A DNA stretch of 37,132 bases from an uncultured Neomegalonema sp. (GCA_938034615.1 CALHLW010000127.1:1-37132), one strand, 5' to 3'. Positions 1 through 8,101 are shown, counted from the first letter of the stretch. Made by a program: numbers and translations. The notes: generated from the letters alone by a model not told the origin.

Positions 1-1551
1 CGGTAGTATTCCTCCGGTGCCGGTTCGTTTCCCCGCATCTTGCTGGTCGAGCGCGGGGTTGGCAATGGATGCGAACGTTGCCCCGACAGCATCGGCAGGG
101 GCCGCGCGGGCAGGCGGTCCCGTCGAAAGATCTTGCGTGGCCCATTAACTGCCGAGAAATGCTCCTCCGAGACCCCCAGATTCTCGCTTGGCCCTAGGAA
201 AAGAAAGCGTTCGGGTTTCAGCGCATAGTGGAAGACAGGCATCACCTGATCTTGCAGCCATTTGTTGAAGTAGATGATGATGTTCCGACACGAGATCAGA
301 TCGAGGCGCAGGAAGGGCGGGTCTTTGATAAAGCTGTGCCGCGAGAACCGCACGATGTCGCGCACCGCCTGATTGACTTCGTAGCCGTCCGCCGTCAACT
401 TGAAGTACCGCTCCAACAACTCTGCGGGCACGGCTTTGGCGATGGTTTCCGGATAGACGCCCTCGCGCGCTGTCTTCAGCGCCTCCTCGTCGATATCCGT
501 CGCGAAGATGTTGATGCGCGGGCTGGAATTGAGACGATCCACTTCTTCTAGGCACAGCATCGCGATGGAATACGCTTCCTCGCCCGTTGCGCATCCCGGC
601 ACCCAGATGCGTACTTCTGCATCTGCGCTCTGATCGGCGAAGATGGGCCGAATTACCTCTTTGGCCAAAACGTCGAAGGCATCCCGGTCACGGAAGAACG
701 ACGTGACGTTAATCAGAATATCCTGAAACAGCCGCATGCCCTCGTTCTCGTCCGAAATCAGACGGTGCAGATATTCGTTTGGTCGGGTGATGCCGAGGAC
801 CGACATGCGCCGTGCGATCCGGCGCTCCTTCGTCGCGTCTTTGTAGTTCGAAAAGTCGTGACCCGTGCGATAGAGCAGATGCTTGGCCACCCGCTGTTTG
901 AAATCCACGTCTTCTTTCAGCGCATCATCGACATCGTTATGGCGGTCGAAGAATTCGCTGATCACCCCCACGATATCTTCGGAGGGGAGGATAAGGTCGG
1001 CACCTCCGATATCGATGACGCTGCGCGGCATCCCGTCATAGGCCGCTTGACGGGGGTCTTGAACGAGGCCAAGGCCGCCCGCGTTCTTGATCGCCCGTAT
1101 TCCGTTGGCGCCATCACTGCCCGTGCCACTGAGGATCACGCCCACGCAATTCGCGCCATGCTGCTCCGCGAGACTTTCGAAAAAGCTGTCGATAGGGCGG
1201 CGCACGCCACGCGGTTGCTTGAATTCCGAGATGTGCAGCGTGTAGCCGTCGACGGTGAGCGTGGCATTGGGCGGGATGATATGGACCCGCCCCTTTTTCG
1301 ATGGCCATGCCATCCTCGATAATCCTCACCGGCACGTTGGCCTTCTTTGACAGCAATTCCTGCAACAGGCTGTCATGGTCGGGGTCGAGATGCTGTACCA
1401 TCAACAGCGCAAAGCCATGGCGCGGTGTCATGGTGGATAGCAGTGACTGAAACGCCTCCAGCCCCCCGGCAGACGCCCCGACCCCGATGACAGGAAACGA
1501 CGTGGACCGGGAGAACTCCTCGGCGACTTCGGGGGGATTACCTTGCTTCAT
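1..1551 (-). pseudogene. CheB-CheR hybrid methylesterase/methyltransferase, frameshifted and cut by window edge
   Basis: Starting at the ATG at 1551 (AGGA seven bases upstream), the protein opens with a CheB methylesterase domain: GVGASAGG with the catalytic serine and VQHLDPDH with the histidine. The reading frame is lost at about 1289-1296 in an A5G4 run. One frame over, it resumes as the rest of CheB (LSGTGSDGANG, with the catalytic aspartate) and continues without a stop into a CheR methyltransferase domain (WVPGCATGEEAYSIAM, then NIFATDID) to the window edge. Family members modify receptor glutamates and usually continue into PAS and kinase regions, which lie outside the window here. The one-base excess in a homopolymer could be a real inactivating mutation or a sequencing error; the undamaged coding on both sides suggests the break is recent or artefactual. 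No chemotaxis genes are adjacent. Confidence 0.8.
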
Positions 1552-1786
1552 CGATCCTGCGCACCGCCCCGGTAACACGGGAGAATCCCCGCCCTACGAT
1601 TTCACTTCTGGACGATATGCCTGAAAACCCGATTTGACAAAGGTTTCGCGACGCTGGGGCAGGGCGGCTGAAAACACGACTTTCGCCTGGAGGCGCTGCC
1701 GTGGAGAGCGACGGTGCGAGAGGGCGTAAGCGGAGGTTCGGTTTGCGCTGCATATGTCCACTATGAGCGTATAGCTAGCCCGTGAT

Positions 1787-1815
1787 TTGTCATAGACATA
1801 CTCAAGGTATGTTAT
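1787..1815 (+). promoter_or_regulatory. Candidate sigma70 promoter of the zinc operon
   Basis: TTGTCA at 1787-1792 (five of six bases of the -35 consensus) lies 17 bases before TGTTAT at 1810-1815 (four of six of the -10 consensus). The -10 element lies inside the Zur-like palindrome, so a bound repressor would block polymerase. The operon start codon is about 43 bases further downstream. Position and spacing are seen; function is inferred. Confidence 0.45.
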
Positions 1816-1824
1816 ACCATAACA
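1810..1824. promoter_or_regulatory. Zur-box-like operator
   Basis: The sequence TGTTATACCATAACA has perfect six-base inverted arms (TGTTAT and ATAACA) and differs at one base from the core of the classical Zur box, TGTTATANTATAACA. It sits 35 bases before the start of a His-rich metal-binding protein gene and overlaps the predicted -10 element. Zur represses zinc-uptake genes when zinc is sufficient, so the expected effect is induction on zinc starvation. Confidence 0.8.
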
Positions 1825-1858
1825 CAACTTCTCCGAATCAAAACCGACGGGTTCAACG

Positions 1859-2485
1859 ATGAACAGAGCTCTTTCTTGCTTTGCCGCCGCTGCCGCCATG
1901 GCAGTCAGTTTTTCTTGTGTTCATGCGGCGGATAAGCGCGCTGCCGGGGCGCATGAACATGGCCACGGCGTCTTTCAAATGGCGATCGAGGAGGACCATG
2001 TCGAGATCGAGCTGGAGGTTCCGGCCTTCGATATCATCGGTTTCGAACACGCTCCCTCGACGGATGCGCACCGTGCGGCCATTGCCGAGGCGACGCAACG
2101 CCTGAGCCGCCCGGATACGCTGTTCGAGATGCCGCGTGCTGCCGGGTGCGTTGCAGGTCGGATCGAGATCGGCTTTGGCGCTCTTGGTGGGGCTGAACAT
2201 GACGGTGACGAGCATGACCACGAGAAAGAGCATGATCATGAGAAACACGGACACGACGATCATGACGACGACCATGAGAAACACGCGGAAGAAGAAGATA
2301 CACATTCCGAAGTGACCGCTTCATACCGCCTTGTCTGCGCGGATACGGGCGCGCTTGACGCGATCAAGTTCGGTTATTTCGACGCCTTTCCCGACGCGGA
2401 GGAACTGGAGGTTGTCATCCTCTCCGCCTCGGGGCAGAACGCGGGGGAAGTAAATCGCGACGAAACGGCCTTCGAGATTGAATGA
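1859..2485 (+). CDS. zrgA: DUF2796 / ZrgA-type periplasmic zinc-binding protein
   Basis: The 208-residue protein starts with a signal peptide (about residues 1-23, cleavage after VHA). It has an HEHGHG motif at residues 32-37 and a long His/Asp/Glu-rich stretch at about 113-149, typical of a metal-chelating loop. The DUF2796 layout (HGHG near the N-terminus, acidic-His insert, C-terminal beta region) matches ZrgA of the Vibrio Zrg zinc import system. It is the first gene of a four-gene operon behind a Zur-like box; its end overlaps the next gene by eight bases. It probably captures zinc in the periplasm for the ABC transporter encoded next. The symbol is given by family and context, not by a search. 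Confidence 0.8.
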   Translation: MNRALSCFAAAAAMAVSFSCVHAADKRAAGAHEHGHGVFQMAIEEDHVEIELEVPAFDIIGFEHAPSTDAHRAAIAEATQRLSRPDTLFEMPRAAGCVAGRIEIGFGALGGAEHDGDEHDHEKEHDHEKHGHDDHDDDHEKHAEEEDTHSEVTASYRLVCADTGALDAIKFGYFDAFPDAEELEVVILSASGQNAGEVNRDETAFEIE

Positions 2486-3176
2486 TTTGACGCCTGCCAT
2501 CGCTATCCGAGACGCTGCCTTTACGTGGGGCAGCGGCTTTGCCATCGAGATCGGCGCTTTCGAGATGGCGAAAGGGGAGCGTGTGTTGCTGCTCGGGCCG
2601 TCGGGCGGTGGGAAATCCACGTTTCTCAATCTCGTTGCCGGGATCGTTCCTCCCTCGCGGGGTCATATCGGTATTCTCGGCACCGATATCGCGGAATTGC
2701 GCGGCGCGCGGGCCGATGGGTATCGGGCCGACAGCTTCGGGATCATCTTTCAACAATTCAATCTGTTGCCGTGGCTTTCGGCGAGGGACAACGTCTTGAT
2801 CCCGCTGCGCTTTTCAAAGCACAGACGCAAGCGTGCCTCTCCGGTGCGCAAGAGTGCCGAACGGTTGCTGGGGTCGCTGGGCATCGACCCGGCGCTGTTC
2901 CGCCAGCCCGCCGGAAACCTGAGCGTCGGCCAGCAACAGCGGGTTGCCGCCGCCCGCGCCCTGATCGGCAATCCCGGCATTATTCTCGCGGATGAGCCGA
3001 CCTCCGCCCTCGACCGCGCCAATGCCACCGTCTTTCTCGACCTCCTGTTTGAGGAGATCGACGGGGCCGGATCGGCCCTGCTCATGGTCTCGCATGACGA
3101 AGCTCTTGCGGGGGCGTTCGACCGGGTGGTGCGGTTGGAGGATATTTTGCGGGTCGACCGGCGGGCGGCAGCATGA
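2478..3176 (+). CDS. ABC transporter ATP-binding protein of the Zrg-like zinc system
   Basis: A 232-residue LolD/MacB-type ATPase. Walker A is GPSGGGKST (residues 40-48), the Q-loop is at FQQFNLLPW (about 91-99), the signature is LSVGQQQR (148-155, with V in place of the usual second G), and Walker B is ILADEP (169-174). It drives the FtsX-like permease encoded next. No ATG lies in frame near the start; TTG at 2478, overlapping the end of the upstream gene by eight bases, is the best start, with TTG at 2487 as an alternative. Translation is probably coupled to the upstream gene. Its end overlaps the permease start in an ATGA. Zinc as the substrate is inferred from the operon and its operator. 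Confidence 0.85.
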   Translation: MNDLTPAIAIRDAAFTWGSGFAIEIGAFEMAKGERVLLLGPSGGGKSTFLNLVAGIVPPSRGHIGILGTDIAELRGARADGYRADSFGIIFQQFNLLPWLSARDNVLIPLRFSKHRRKRASPVRKSAERLLGSLGIDPALFRQPAGNLSVGQQQRVAAARALIGNPGIILADEPTSALDRANATVFLDLLFEEIDGAGSALLMVSHDEALAGAFDRVVRLEDILRVDRRAAA

Positions 3177-4432
3177 GCCTCCTGCGGCTTGCCATCCTGT
3201 CGCTCTGGAACCGGCGTCTGACGGCCCTGCTGACGATGCTCGGGATCGCGCTGTCCGTGACGCTGTTCCTGTCGGTGGAGAAACTGCGCACCGGCGCGCG
3301 CGCGAGCTTCGCGAATACGATTTCCGGGACTGACCTTATCATCGGTGCACGCTCCGGCGATGTGCAGTTGTTGCTCTATTCGGTCTTTCGTATCGGCAAT
3401 GCGACCAACAACATCACGTGGCAAAGCTATCAGGATCTTGCCGCGCAGCGCGAGGTGGACTGGATCGTGCCGATTTCGCTGGGCGACAGTCATCGCGGTT
3501 TTCGTGTTGTGGGGACGACGACGGATTTCTTCGAGCAGTATCGCTACCGCCGCAATACCGGTTTGAAATTCGCCGAAGGGCAGCCTTTCGGCGATCTGTT
3601 CGACACCGTGATCGGCGCGGATGTCGCCGACTCCCTCGGCTACCGCCCCGGTGACAGCATCGTCATCTCGCACGGAATGGGCCGTGGTACGGGGGCCGAA
3701 CATGACGACAAACCCTTCCAAGTCACCGGCATTCTGGCCAAGACCGGCACCCCGGTAGACCGCGCCGTCTACGTCACGCTCGAAGCAATCGAGGCGATCC
3801 ATGTCGATTGGCAGGGGGGTGCGCGGATCGAGGGCTTGTCGATCCCGGCGGAGCGGGTGCGCAACATGACCCTGACGCCCAAGACGGTGACGGCGGCACT
3901 CGTGGGCCTGAAATCGCGCATCGCGATCTTCCGCTTTCAGCGCTTCGTGAATGATTACGAGGAGGAGCCGCTGACGGCGATTTTGCCGGGGGTCGCGCTC
4001 TCGAACCTCTGGTCGTTGGTCGGGGTCGCGGAGCGGGCCTTGGGTGCGGTCTCGCTGATGGTGGTAATGACGGCCATTCTGGGGCTGGTCACGACCCTGC
4101 TTGCAACGCTGGAGGAACGGCGGCGCGAAATGGCGATCCTGCGGGCGAATGGGTCCAGCCCCGGCACGATCGCGATGTTGCTCACAGCAGAATCGGGATT
4201 GATTACGCTGATGGGCACCCTTCTCGGTCTGGGCTTCCTCTACGTCCTGCTTTTCGTGTTCCAGCCCCTTCTCGATAACCGTTTCGGCCTCTATCTGGAA
4301 ATTGATGCGCCAAGTATGCGGGACTGGACTATATTGGGTGCCATCGTGGTTGCAGGCATTTTTGCGGGCCTCATTCCGGCGTGGCGCGCCTATCGCAGTT
4401 CGCTCGCCGACGGCATGTCTATCAGGAGTTAA
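3173..4432 (+). CDS. FtsX-like ABC permease of the Zrg-like zinc system
   Basis: A 419-residue inner-membrane protein with the MacB/LolC architecture: one membrane segment near residues 15-35, a large periplasmic domain (about 40-275), then three membrane segments near 280-310, 335-360 and 385-410. The cytoplasmic loop LATLEERRREMAILRANG is the conserved FtsX coupling region. ATGA overlap with the ATPase and close spacing to the DUF3299 gene show one operon. MacB-type permeases often work on periplasmic or outer-membrane substrates rather than as classical importers, so its exact role in zinc acquisition is open. Confidence 0.85.
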   Translation: MSLLRLAILSLWNRRLTALLTMLGIALSVTLFLSVEKLRTGARASFANTISGTDLIIGARSGDVQLLLYSVFRIGNATNNITWQSYQDLAAQREVDWIVPISLGDSHRGFRVVGTTTDFFEQYRYRRNTGLKFAEGQPFGDLFDTVIGADVADSLGYRPGDSIVISHGMGRGTGAEHDDKPFQVTGILAKTGTPVDRAVYVTLEAIEAIHVDWQGGARIEGLSIPAERVRNMTLTPKTVTAALVGLKSRIAIFRFQRFVNDYEEEPLTAILPGVALSNLWSLVGVAERALGAVSLMVVMTAILGLVTTLLATLEERRREMAILRANGSSPGTIAMLLTAESGLITLMGTLLGLGFLYVLLFVFQPLLDNRFGLYLEIDAPSMRDWTILGAIVVAGIFAGLIPAWRAYRSSLADGMSIRS

Positions 4433-4434
4433 TG

Positions 4435-5031
4435 ATGCGTCTTATCCCTGCCCTCACTGTGGCTCTGGCCTTTGTTCTGGCGGCGCCGAATGCCAAAGCC
4501 TTTGAATTCGGCGAGACCGTCGGCTCCTGGATCAATCTCGGCGACGATGCGCCGATGGACCCGGATGTTCGATCCGTCACATGGGATGATCTCACGCCCC
4601 CTCTGACGGCAGAGCAGAAAGCGGCAGCCGCAGAGTTGAACATGCGCATCGACCAGATGACGGATGCCCAAATCTCCCGCGCCCTCGAACTCGTCGGCAG
4701 CGGTGGTGGCAAGGTGATCAAGGAACTCGATGGCGAGAAAATTTCGATCAAGGGCTATCTCCTCCCGCTCGATTACGAGTCGACTGATGCGAAGACCTTC
4801 GTCCTCGTCCCCTTTATCGGTGCCTGTGTGCATGTGCCTGCGCCGCCCCCCAATCAAGTGATCTTCGTCGAATACGAGGAAGGTCTTGCGATGACGGCGC
4901 TCGAAGAGAATATGTGGACCCCCTTCCGCGTGACCGGCACCCTGCGCACCGCTCCCGCCATGACCGATCTTGCGGAGGTCGGTTACCAGATGACGGCATC
5001 CAGCGTGGTCGTAACAACAGGCTCTCCTTGA
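4435..5031 (+). CDS. DUF3299 periplasmic protein, last gene of the zinc operon
   Basis: A 198-residue secreted protein: signal peptide about residues 1-22 (cleavage after AKA), then a compact domain with KISIKGYLLPLDYE and FVLVPFIGACVHVPAPPPNQVIFVE, which is the DUF3299 core including its lone Cys-x-His. I chose the ATG at 4435 because AGGAG lies six bases before it; the ATG at 4432, overlapping the permease stop, is only three bases from that site. DUF3299 proteins occur next to Zrg-type ABC genes and may act as periplasmic metal-handling partners. The molecular function is unknown. Confidence 0.75.
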   Translation: MRLIPALTVALAFVLAAPNAKAFEFGETVGSWINLGDDAPMDPDVRSVTWDDLTPPLTAEQKAAAAELNMRIDQMTDAQISRALELVGSGGGKVIKELDGEKISIKGYLLPLDYESTDAKTFVLVPFIGACVHVPAPPPNQVIFVEYEEGLAMTALEENMWTPFRVTGTLRTAPAMTDLAEVGYQMTASSVVVTTGSP

Positions 5032-5124
5032 GACTGAGCTTTAGCGGTCGTGTCCGCTCCTCACTGCGCCGATCTGAACCGCTGTCATCCAGATAAACGG
5101 TCGAATTCCCGAAATAACACATCT

Positions 5125-5140
5125 TGTGATGTGAATCACA
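5125..5140. promoter_or_regulatory. CRP/FNR-family binding site, perfect CRP-type palindrome
   Basis: TGTGATGTGAATCACA matches the CRP consensus TGTGA-N6-TCACA exactly. It lies about 70 bases before the start of the secreted protein gene at 5211 and about 95 bases after the end of the zinc operon. A CRP/FNR-family regulator is therefore the likely controller of the downstream gene; which family member binds is unknown. Confidence 0.65.
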
Positions 5141-5210
5141 TTGCATTCGACGAGCGAGAACTACACAGGTCGAGCGAGCAACAAGGCTCGCGGGTACTTG
5201 GAGAGTAACG

Positions 5211-5735
5211 ATGTTTAAGAAAGCAATGCTCGTCGCACTCGTCTCATCGGCAGTTGCTACGCCGGTTCTTGCAGACACCATTCGCAACTACAACGGAGTC
5301 GGGCTCAACGCCATCACGCGTGCCACGAACCCGGCCCTGAATTTCAAGCCGCAACTGCCTCAAATCCCGCTGGACTCCCTGAAACCGGCCTGTCCCGACC
5401 TCGCCGTGAGCATGTCCCAGCGTGACCTCGGAGCACGCGGCATCGAGATCAGATACGGCGTCACCAATGTCGGGCGCACCGATTACCGCAGTAATCCGAA
5501 TCAACAGGCGCTCCAGCTTTCGGAAAGCGGTCGCATGGTCCGAAATCACCCCTTCGCGAACCTTGCACCCGGAGCCTCGGCCAACTTCACGCTCTTGTAT
5601 CAGCCGGGTCCGGAATTCCGGAATCAGTTTCGCGCCTATATCAGCCGAGACCCCGATATCGGATATGATTCCAACAAGGCCAATGACGATTGCCGGTCGA
5701 ACAACGATCAGGCCAGCCTCACGACGCTACGGTAG
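5211..5735 (+). CDS. Small secreted CARDB-like protein of unknown function
   Basis: 174 residues. Signal peptide about 1-22 (MFKKAMLVALVSS..., cleavage after VLA). The mature part contains a beta-rich segment resembling CARDB/DUF11-type adhesion folds: IEIRYGVTNVGRTDY, then LAPGASANFTLLYQPG, then a C-terminal DPDIGYDSNKANDDC, with two cysteines (in KPACPD and NDDC) that could form a disulphide. GAGAG lies eight bases before the ATG. It is a single gene preceded by a perfect CRP-type site. I do not recognise a specific family beyond the fold-like pattern, so the name is tentative. Confidence 0.6.
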   Translation: MFKKAMLVALVSSAVATPVLADTIRNYNGVGLNAITRATNPALNFKPQLPQIPLDSLKPACPDLAVSMSQRDLGARGIEIRYGVTNVGRTDYRSNPNQQALQLSESGRMVRNHPFANLAPGASANFTLLYQPGPEFRNQFRAYISRDPDIGYDSNKANDDCRSNNDQASLTTLR

Positions 5736-5800
5736 CGTGACGCAACGATGATGGGTCGGCGGGGTAGACTTTGCCGCCCATCCGGCCCAACCATCTCCCC

Positions 5801-6730
5801 ATGACCCCTATCCTCAGCGCCGACGGCTCATATCCCATTTCTATCCTCTGGGCCGCTGCGGTGGTTATCGGTGTATCATGGGGCGGCTCACAGCTTCTCT
5901 CGAAGCTCGCGGTCTCCACCGGGCATGATCCGGCAGGTATCGCCTTCGTCGCTACGATTATCGCCGTCCTCGTGCTGAGCGCCATCTGTGTGACGCGCCG
6001 CTCGCCCCTGCCGATGTCTAAGCGCGCGATCGTCTTCTACATCGCCTGCGGCATCTTCGGCACGGCCCTGCCGAGCACAGTGCTCTATACCATCATCGCG
6101 CATTTGCCCGTCGGCATCGTCTCGATCCTGATCGCCGGAGTACCGATGCTGACGCTCCTCCTCGGCTGGCTTCTCGGGCGCGAGCGGCTCTCGGTTCCCA
6201 AGGTAACGGGCATCGTGATGGGCGGTGGAGCCGCTGTCCTGATCGCCGCCCCCGATACCGCCCTGCCGGGGGCGGGCATGACAATCTGGGTGCTGCTCGG
6301 CCTCGTCATCGCGCTCAGTTATGCCATCGAGAACATGGTCATCGACATGACCGCCCCCGCCGGAGCCGATGCCATCACCCTGATGATCGGCATGAGCTGG
6401 GCCGCGCTCGCTCTTTTGCTGCCGGTGGTCTGGGCGCGGGGCGGCTGGATCGACATGACCCCCATGGGCACCGCCGAGCAATCCATCATCGGGGTCAGCC
6501 TGATCCATCTCTTCTGCTACACCGGCTTCGTCTGGCTGATCGGCAAGGCGGGGCCGGTCTTTGCCGCCCAGATCGGTTACGTCGTCACCGTCGCGGGCGT
6601 CTTCTGGGGCATGGCCATCCTCGGCGAACGCCACTCCGCCATGGTCTGGCTCGCCCTTGCTCTCATGCTCGCCGGAATGGCCCTCGTACAGCCTCGTCGT
6701 GAATGCGAACGGAGAGAAGAGGGCGGTTGA
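5801..6730 (+). CDS. EamA/DMT-family transporter
   Basis: A 309-residue polytopic membrane protein with about ten hydrophobic segments in two EamA-like halves. The second half includes AAQIGYVVTVAGVFWGMAILGER, the usual EamA closing motif with the conserved Gly-Glu. DMT proteins export or import amino acids and other small metabolites; the substrate cannot be told from sequence. I prefer the ATG at 5801 to an in-frame TTG at 5771, because the added residues have no family resemblance; neither start has a strong ribosome site. The gene is followed 66 bases later by a small membrane peptide gene and a TRAP receptor, possibly one transcription unit. Confidence 0.8.
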   Translation: MTPILSADGSYPISILWAAAVVIGVSWGGSQLLSKLAVSTGHDPAGIAFVATIIAVLVLSAICVTRRSPLPMSKRAIVFYIACGIFGTALPSTVLYTIIAHLPVGIVSILIAGVPMLTLLLGWLLGRERLSVPKVTGIVMGGGAAVLIAAPDTALPGAGMTIWVLLGLVIALSYAIENMVIDMTAPAGADAITLMIGMSWAALALLLPVVWARGGWIDMTPMGTAEQSIIGVSLIHLFCYTGFVWLIGKAGPVFAAQIGYVVTVAGVFWGMAILGERHSAMVWLALALMLAGMALVQPRRECERREEGG

Positions 6731-6796
6731 CATTCCCCTGCGTTAGCTGTGGGCTGAAGGCATCGCCAGAGGTGGCAACCAACGCGGGAGACTGAC

Positions 6797-6919
6797 ATGA
6801 GCGAAGGCGGGCGGCACGACCCGGTGCGCTACTACGGCCCTTGGGCCTGGATCATCGGCTTCCTCGCGGGGGCTTTCGTCATCTGGCTGATGTTCGCGCT
6901 GGCTGACGGCTTCGCGTGA
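6797..6919 (+). CDS. 40-residue single-pass membrane peptide upstream of the TRAP receptor
   Basis: An unreported-looking small gene: a charged N-terminus (MSEGGRHDPVRYYGPWAW) followed by one hydrophobic segment (about residues 17-37, rich in Phe, Ala, Leu and Trp). A strong ribosome site, GGGAG, lies six bases before the ATG, and the TRAP receptor gene starts 34 bases after its stop, so the two are probably co-transcribed. It may be a membrane partner of the receptor or a regulatory small protein. It is too short to be a DctQ subunit (usually 150-200 residues). No family recognised. Confidence 0.55.
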   Translation: MSEGGRHDPVRYYGPWAWIIGFLAGAFVIWLMFALADGFA

Positions 6920-6953
6920 CCAATCAAAAAAAACACCTAAGGGAGAGAAACAC

Positions 6954-7979
6954 ATGAAAAGGTTCGTCACATTTGCAGGCGCGCTCGCACTGGCCGCGAC
7001 CACCAGTCTTGCGGAAGCCAAGACGCTGAAACTTCAGGCCAGCTCCAAGGCGGGCGACTGGGCGCACCGCTTCATGACCGACGATTGGCAAAAGAAGTTC
7101 AACGCCATGACCGGCGAGGACGGCGTCAAGATCGAGGTGCTGCCCACCAAGGCCGTCGTCCCCCACCGCGAGACCATCGACGCCGTCGCCAACGGCATCC
7201 TCGACGGCGACCTCAACGCGGTTTCCTACTTTTCGGGCCGCGACCCCGCCTTCGCCATCATGGGAGACCTGATTGCGGGCTATGATACCGTCGATCAGCT
7301 TCAGACCTTCTGCCAATACGGCGGCGGCAAGGAAATCCTGCAAAAGCTGTATGACAAGTACACCAAGGGCAAGGTCCACGTCGTCGGCTGCGGTCCCTAT
7401 GCCCGCGAGGCGCTTGTCTCCTCCATCCCGATGAAGGGCGTCGCTGACCTTGAGGGCGTAAAAATCCGCTCCCCCGAGGGCCTCGCATCGGAAGTCTTCA
7501 AGCGCGCCGGGGCCTCCCCCGTCTCCCTGCCGTTCTCTGAGGTCTATACCTCACTGGAAAAAGGTCTCGTCGAGGCCGCCGACGCCTCCGCCTATGTGAA
7601 CAACAATGCGTCCGGCATGTACAAGGTCGCGAAATATCCGGTCTATCCCGGCATTCACTCCATGGCCGTCCTCCAGTTCATCGTGAACAAGGATGCATGG
7701 AACAAGCTGTCCGAGGCCGAACAGACCGCCCTCGAAGTCTGGTACATCGCTGCCTATACCTCCATGCGTCGCAAGGCCGACCTCGAAGACAAGCGCCTCG
7801 TGGCCGAGCATAAAGCGGGTGACGACATCACCGTCATCGACTGGCCCCAAGCCGACCGCGACGAATTCCGCAACATCGCTGTGGAGGCGTGGGAAGACTT
7901 TGGCGAGAAGTCCGCCCTCGCGAAAGAAGCCCTCGACGCGAATATCACGTTCATGAAGCTGATTGGGCTGCTGGACTGA
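6954..7979 (+). CDS. TRAP transporter solute-binding protein (DctP family)
   Basis: 341 residues with a signal peptide (about 1-22, cleavage after AEA). Typical DctP features are HRETIDAVANGILDG near the N-terminus, KGVADLEGVKIRSPEG (the carboxylate-contacting Arg region) and PFSEVYTSLEKGLVEAADAS. GGGAG precedes the ATG by eight bases. TRAP receptors bind organic acids, sulfonates or related solutes in the periplasm. No DctQ or DctM membrane subunits are encoded anywhere in the window, so this receptor is an orphan that must use a transporter encoded elsewhere. The following dehydrogenase genes suggest an alcohol or sulfonate ligand. Confidence 0.85.
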   Translation: MKRFVTFAGALALAATTSLAEAKTLKLQASSKAGDWAHRFMTDDWQKKFNAMTGEDGVKIEVLPTKAVVPHRETIDAVANGILDGDLNAVSYFSGRDPAFAIMGDLIAGYDTVDQLQTFCQYGGGKEILQKLYDKYTKGKVHVVGCGPYAREALVSSIPMKGVADLEGVKIRSPEGLASEVFKRAGASPVSLPFSEVYTSLEKGLVEAADASAYVNNNASGMYKVAKYPVYPGIHSMAVLQFIVNKDAWNKLSEAEQTALEVWYIAAYTSMRRKADLEDKRLVAEHKAGDDITVIDWPQADRDEFRNIAVEAWEDFGEKSALAKEALDANITFMKLIGLLD

Positions 7980-7988
7980 TATCATGTC

Positions 7989-8008
7989 ACCCCCGCGAAA
8001 GCGGGGGT
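7989..8008. repeat. GC-rich hairpin with GAAA loop
   Basis: ACCCCCGC and GCGGGGGT form a perfect eight-base stem around a GAAA tetraloop just after the TRAP receptor stop. Such GNRA-capped GC hairpins are common dispersed intergenic repeats in alphaproteobacteria and may protect transcript ends. No T-run follows, so it is not a classical terminator. Confidence 0.5.
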
Positions 8009-8059
8009 CTCTCCGAACCAACCGGATGCGCGCTTTCGCGAGCATGACACCATGGCTTA

Positions 8060-8087
8060 CGGTCCCGGCACCCGCCGGGACCGTTTT
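8060..8087 (+). terminator. Intrinsic terminator or attenuator before the dehydrogenase gene
   Basis: CGGTCCCGGC (8060-8069) and GCCGGGACCG (8074-8083) form a perfect ten-base stem with an ACCC loop, followed by TTTT. It ends 15 bases before the start codon at 8102, so it either ends the TRAP receptor transcript or attenuates read-through into the dehydrogenase gene. Confidence 0.55.
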
Positions 8088-8101
8088 CACGAAAGAGACC
8101 C

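Larger units (their letters stand above)
1552..1858. other. Divergent intergenic region (307 bp)
   Basis: This gap separates the leftward CheB-CheR gene from the rightward zinc operon. The right end (1787-1824) holds a promoter and a Zur-like box, listed separately. I see no convincing gene here; open frames in the gap have no family resemblance. The left half presumably carries the CheB-CheR promoter, which I could not define. Confidence 0.6.

Noticed and set aside
1280-1300. Programmed ribosomal frameshifting in CheB-CheR
   Set aside because: The required shift is +1 and the run does not form a known slippery site; a plain indel or sequencing error is simpler.
765-1322. Long open frame on the plus strand
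   Set aside because: It lies antisense to the CheB and CheR coding, which carries clear catalytic motifs; the plus-strand product has no family likeness.
5888-6733. 281-residue minus-strand open frame
   Set aside because: Antisense shadow of the EamA transporter; its Asp/Glu/His-rich composition is what reversed GC-rich membrane-protein codons give.
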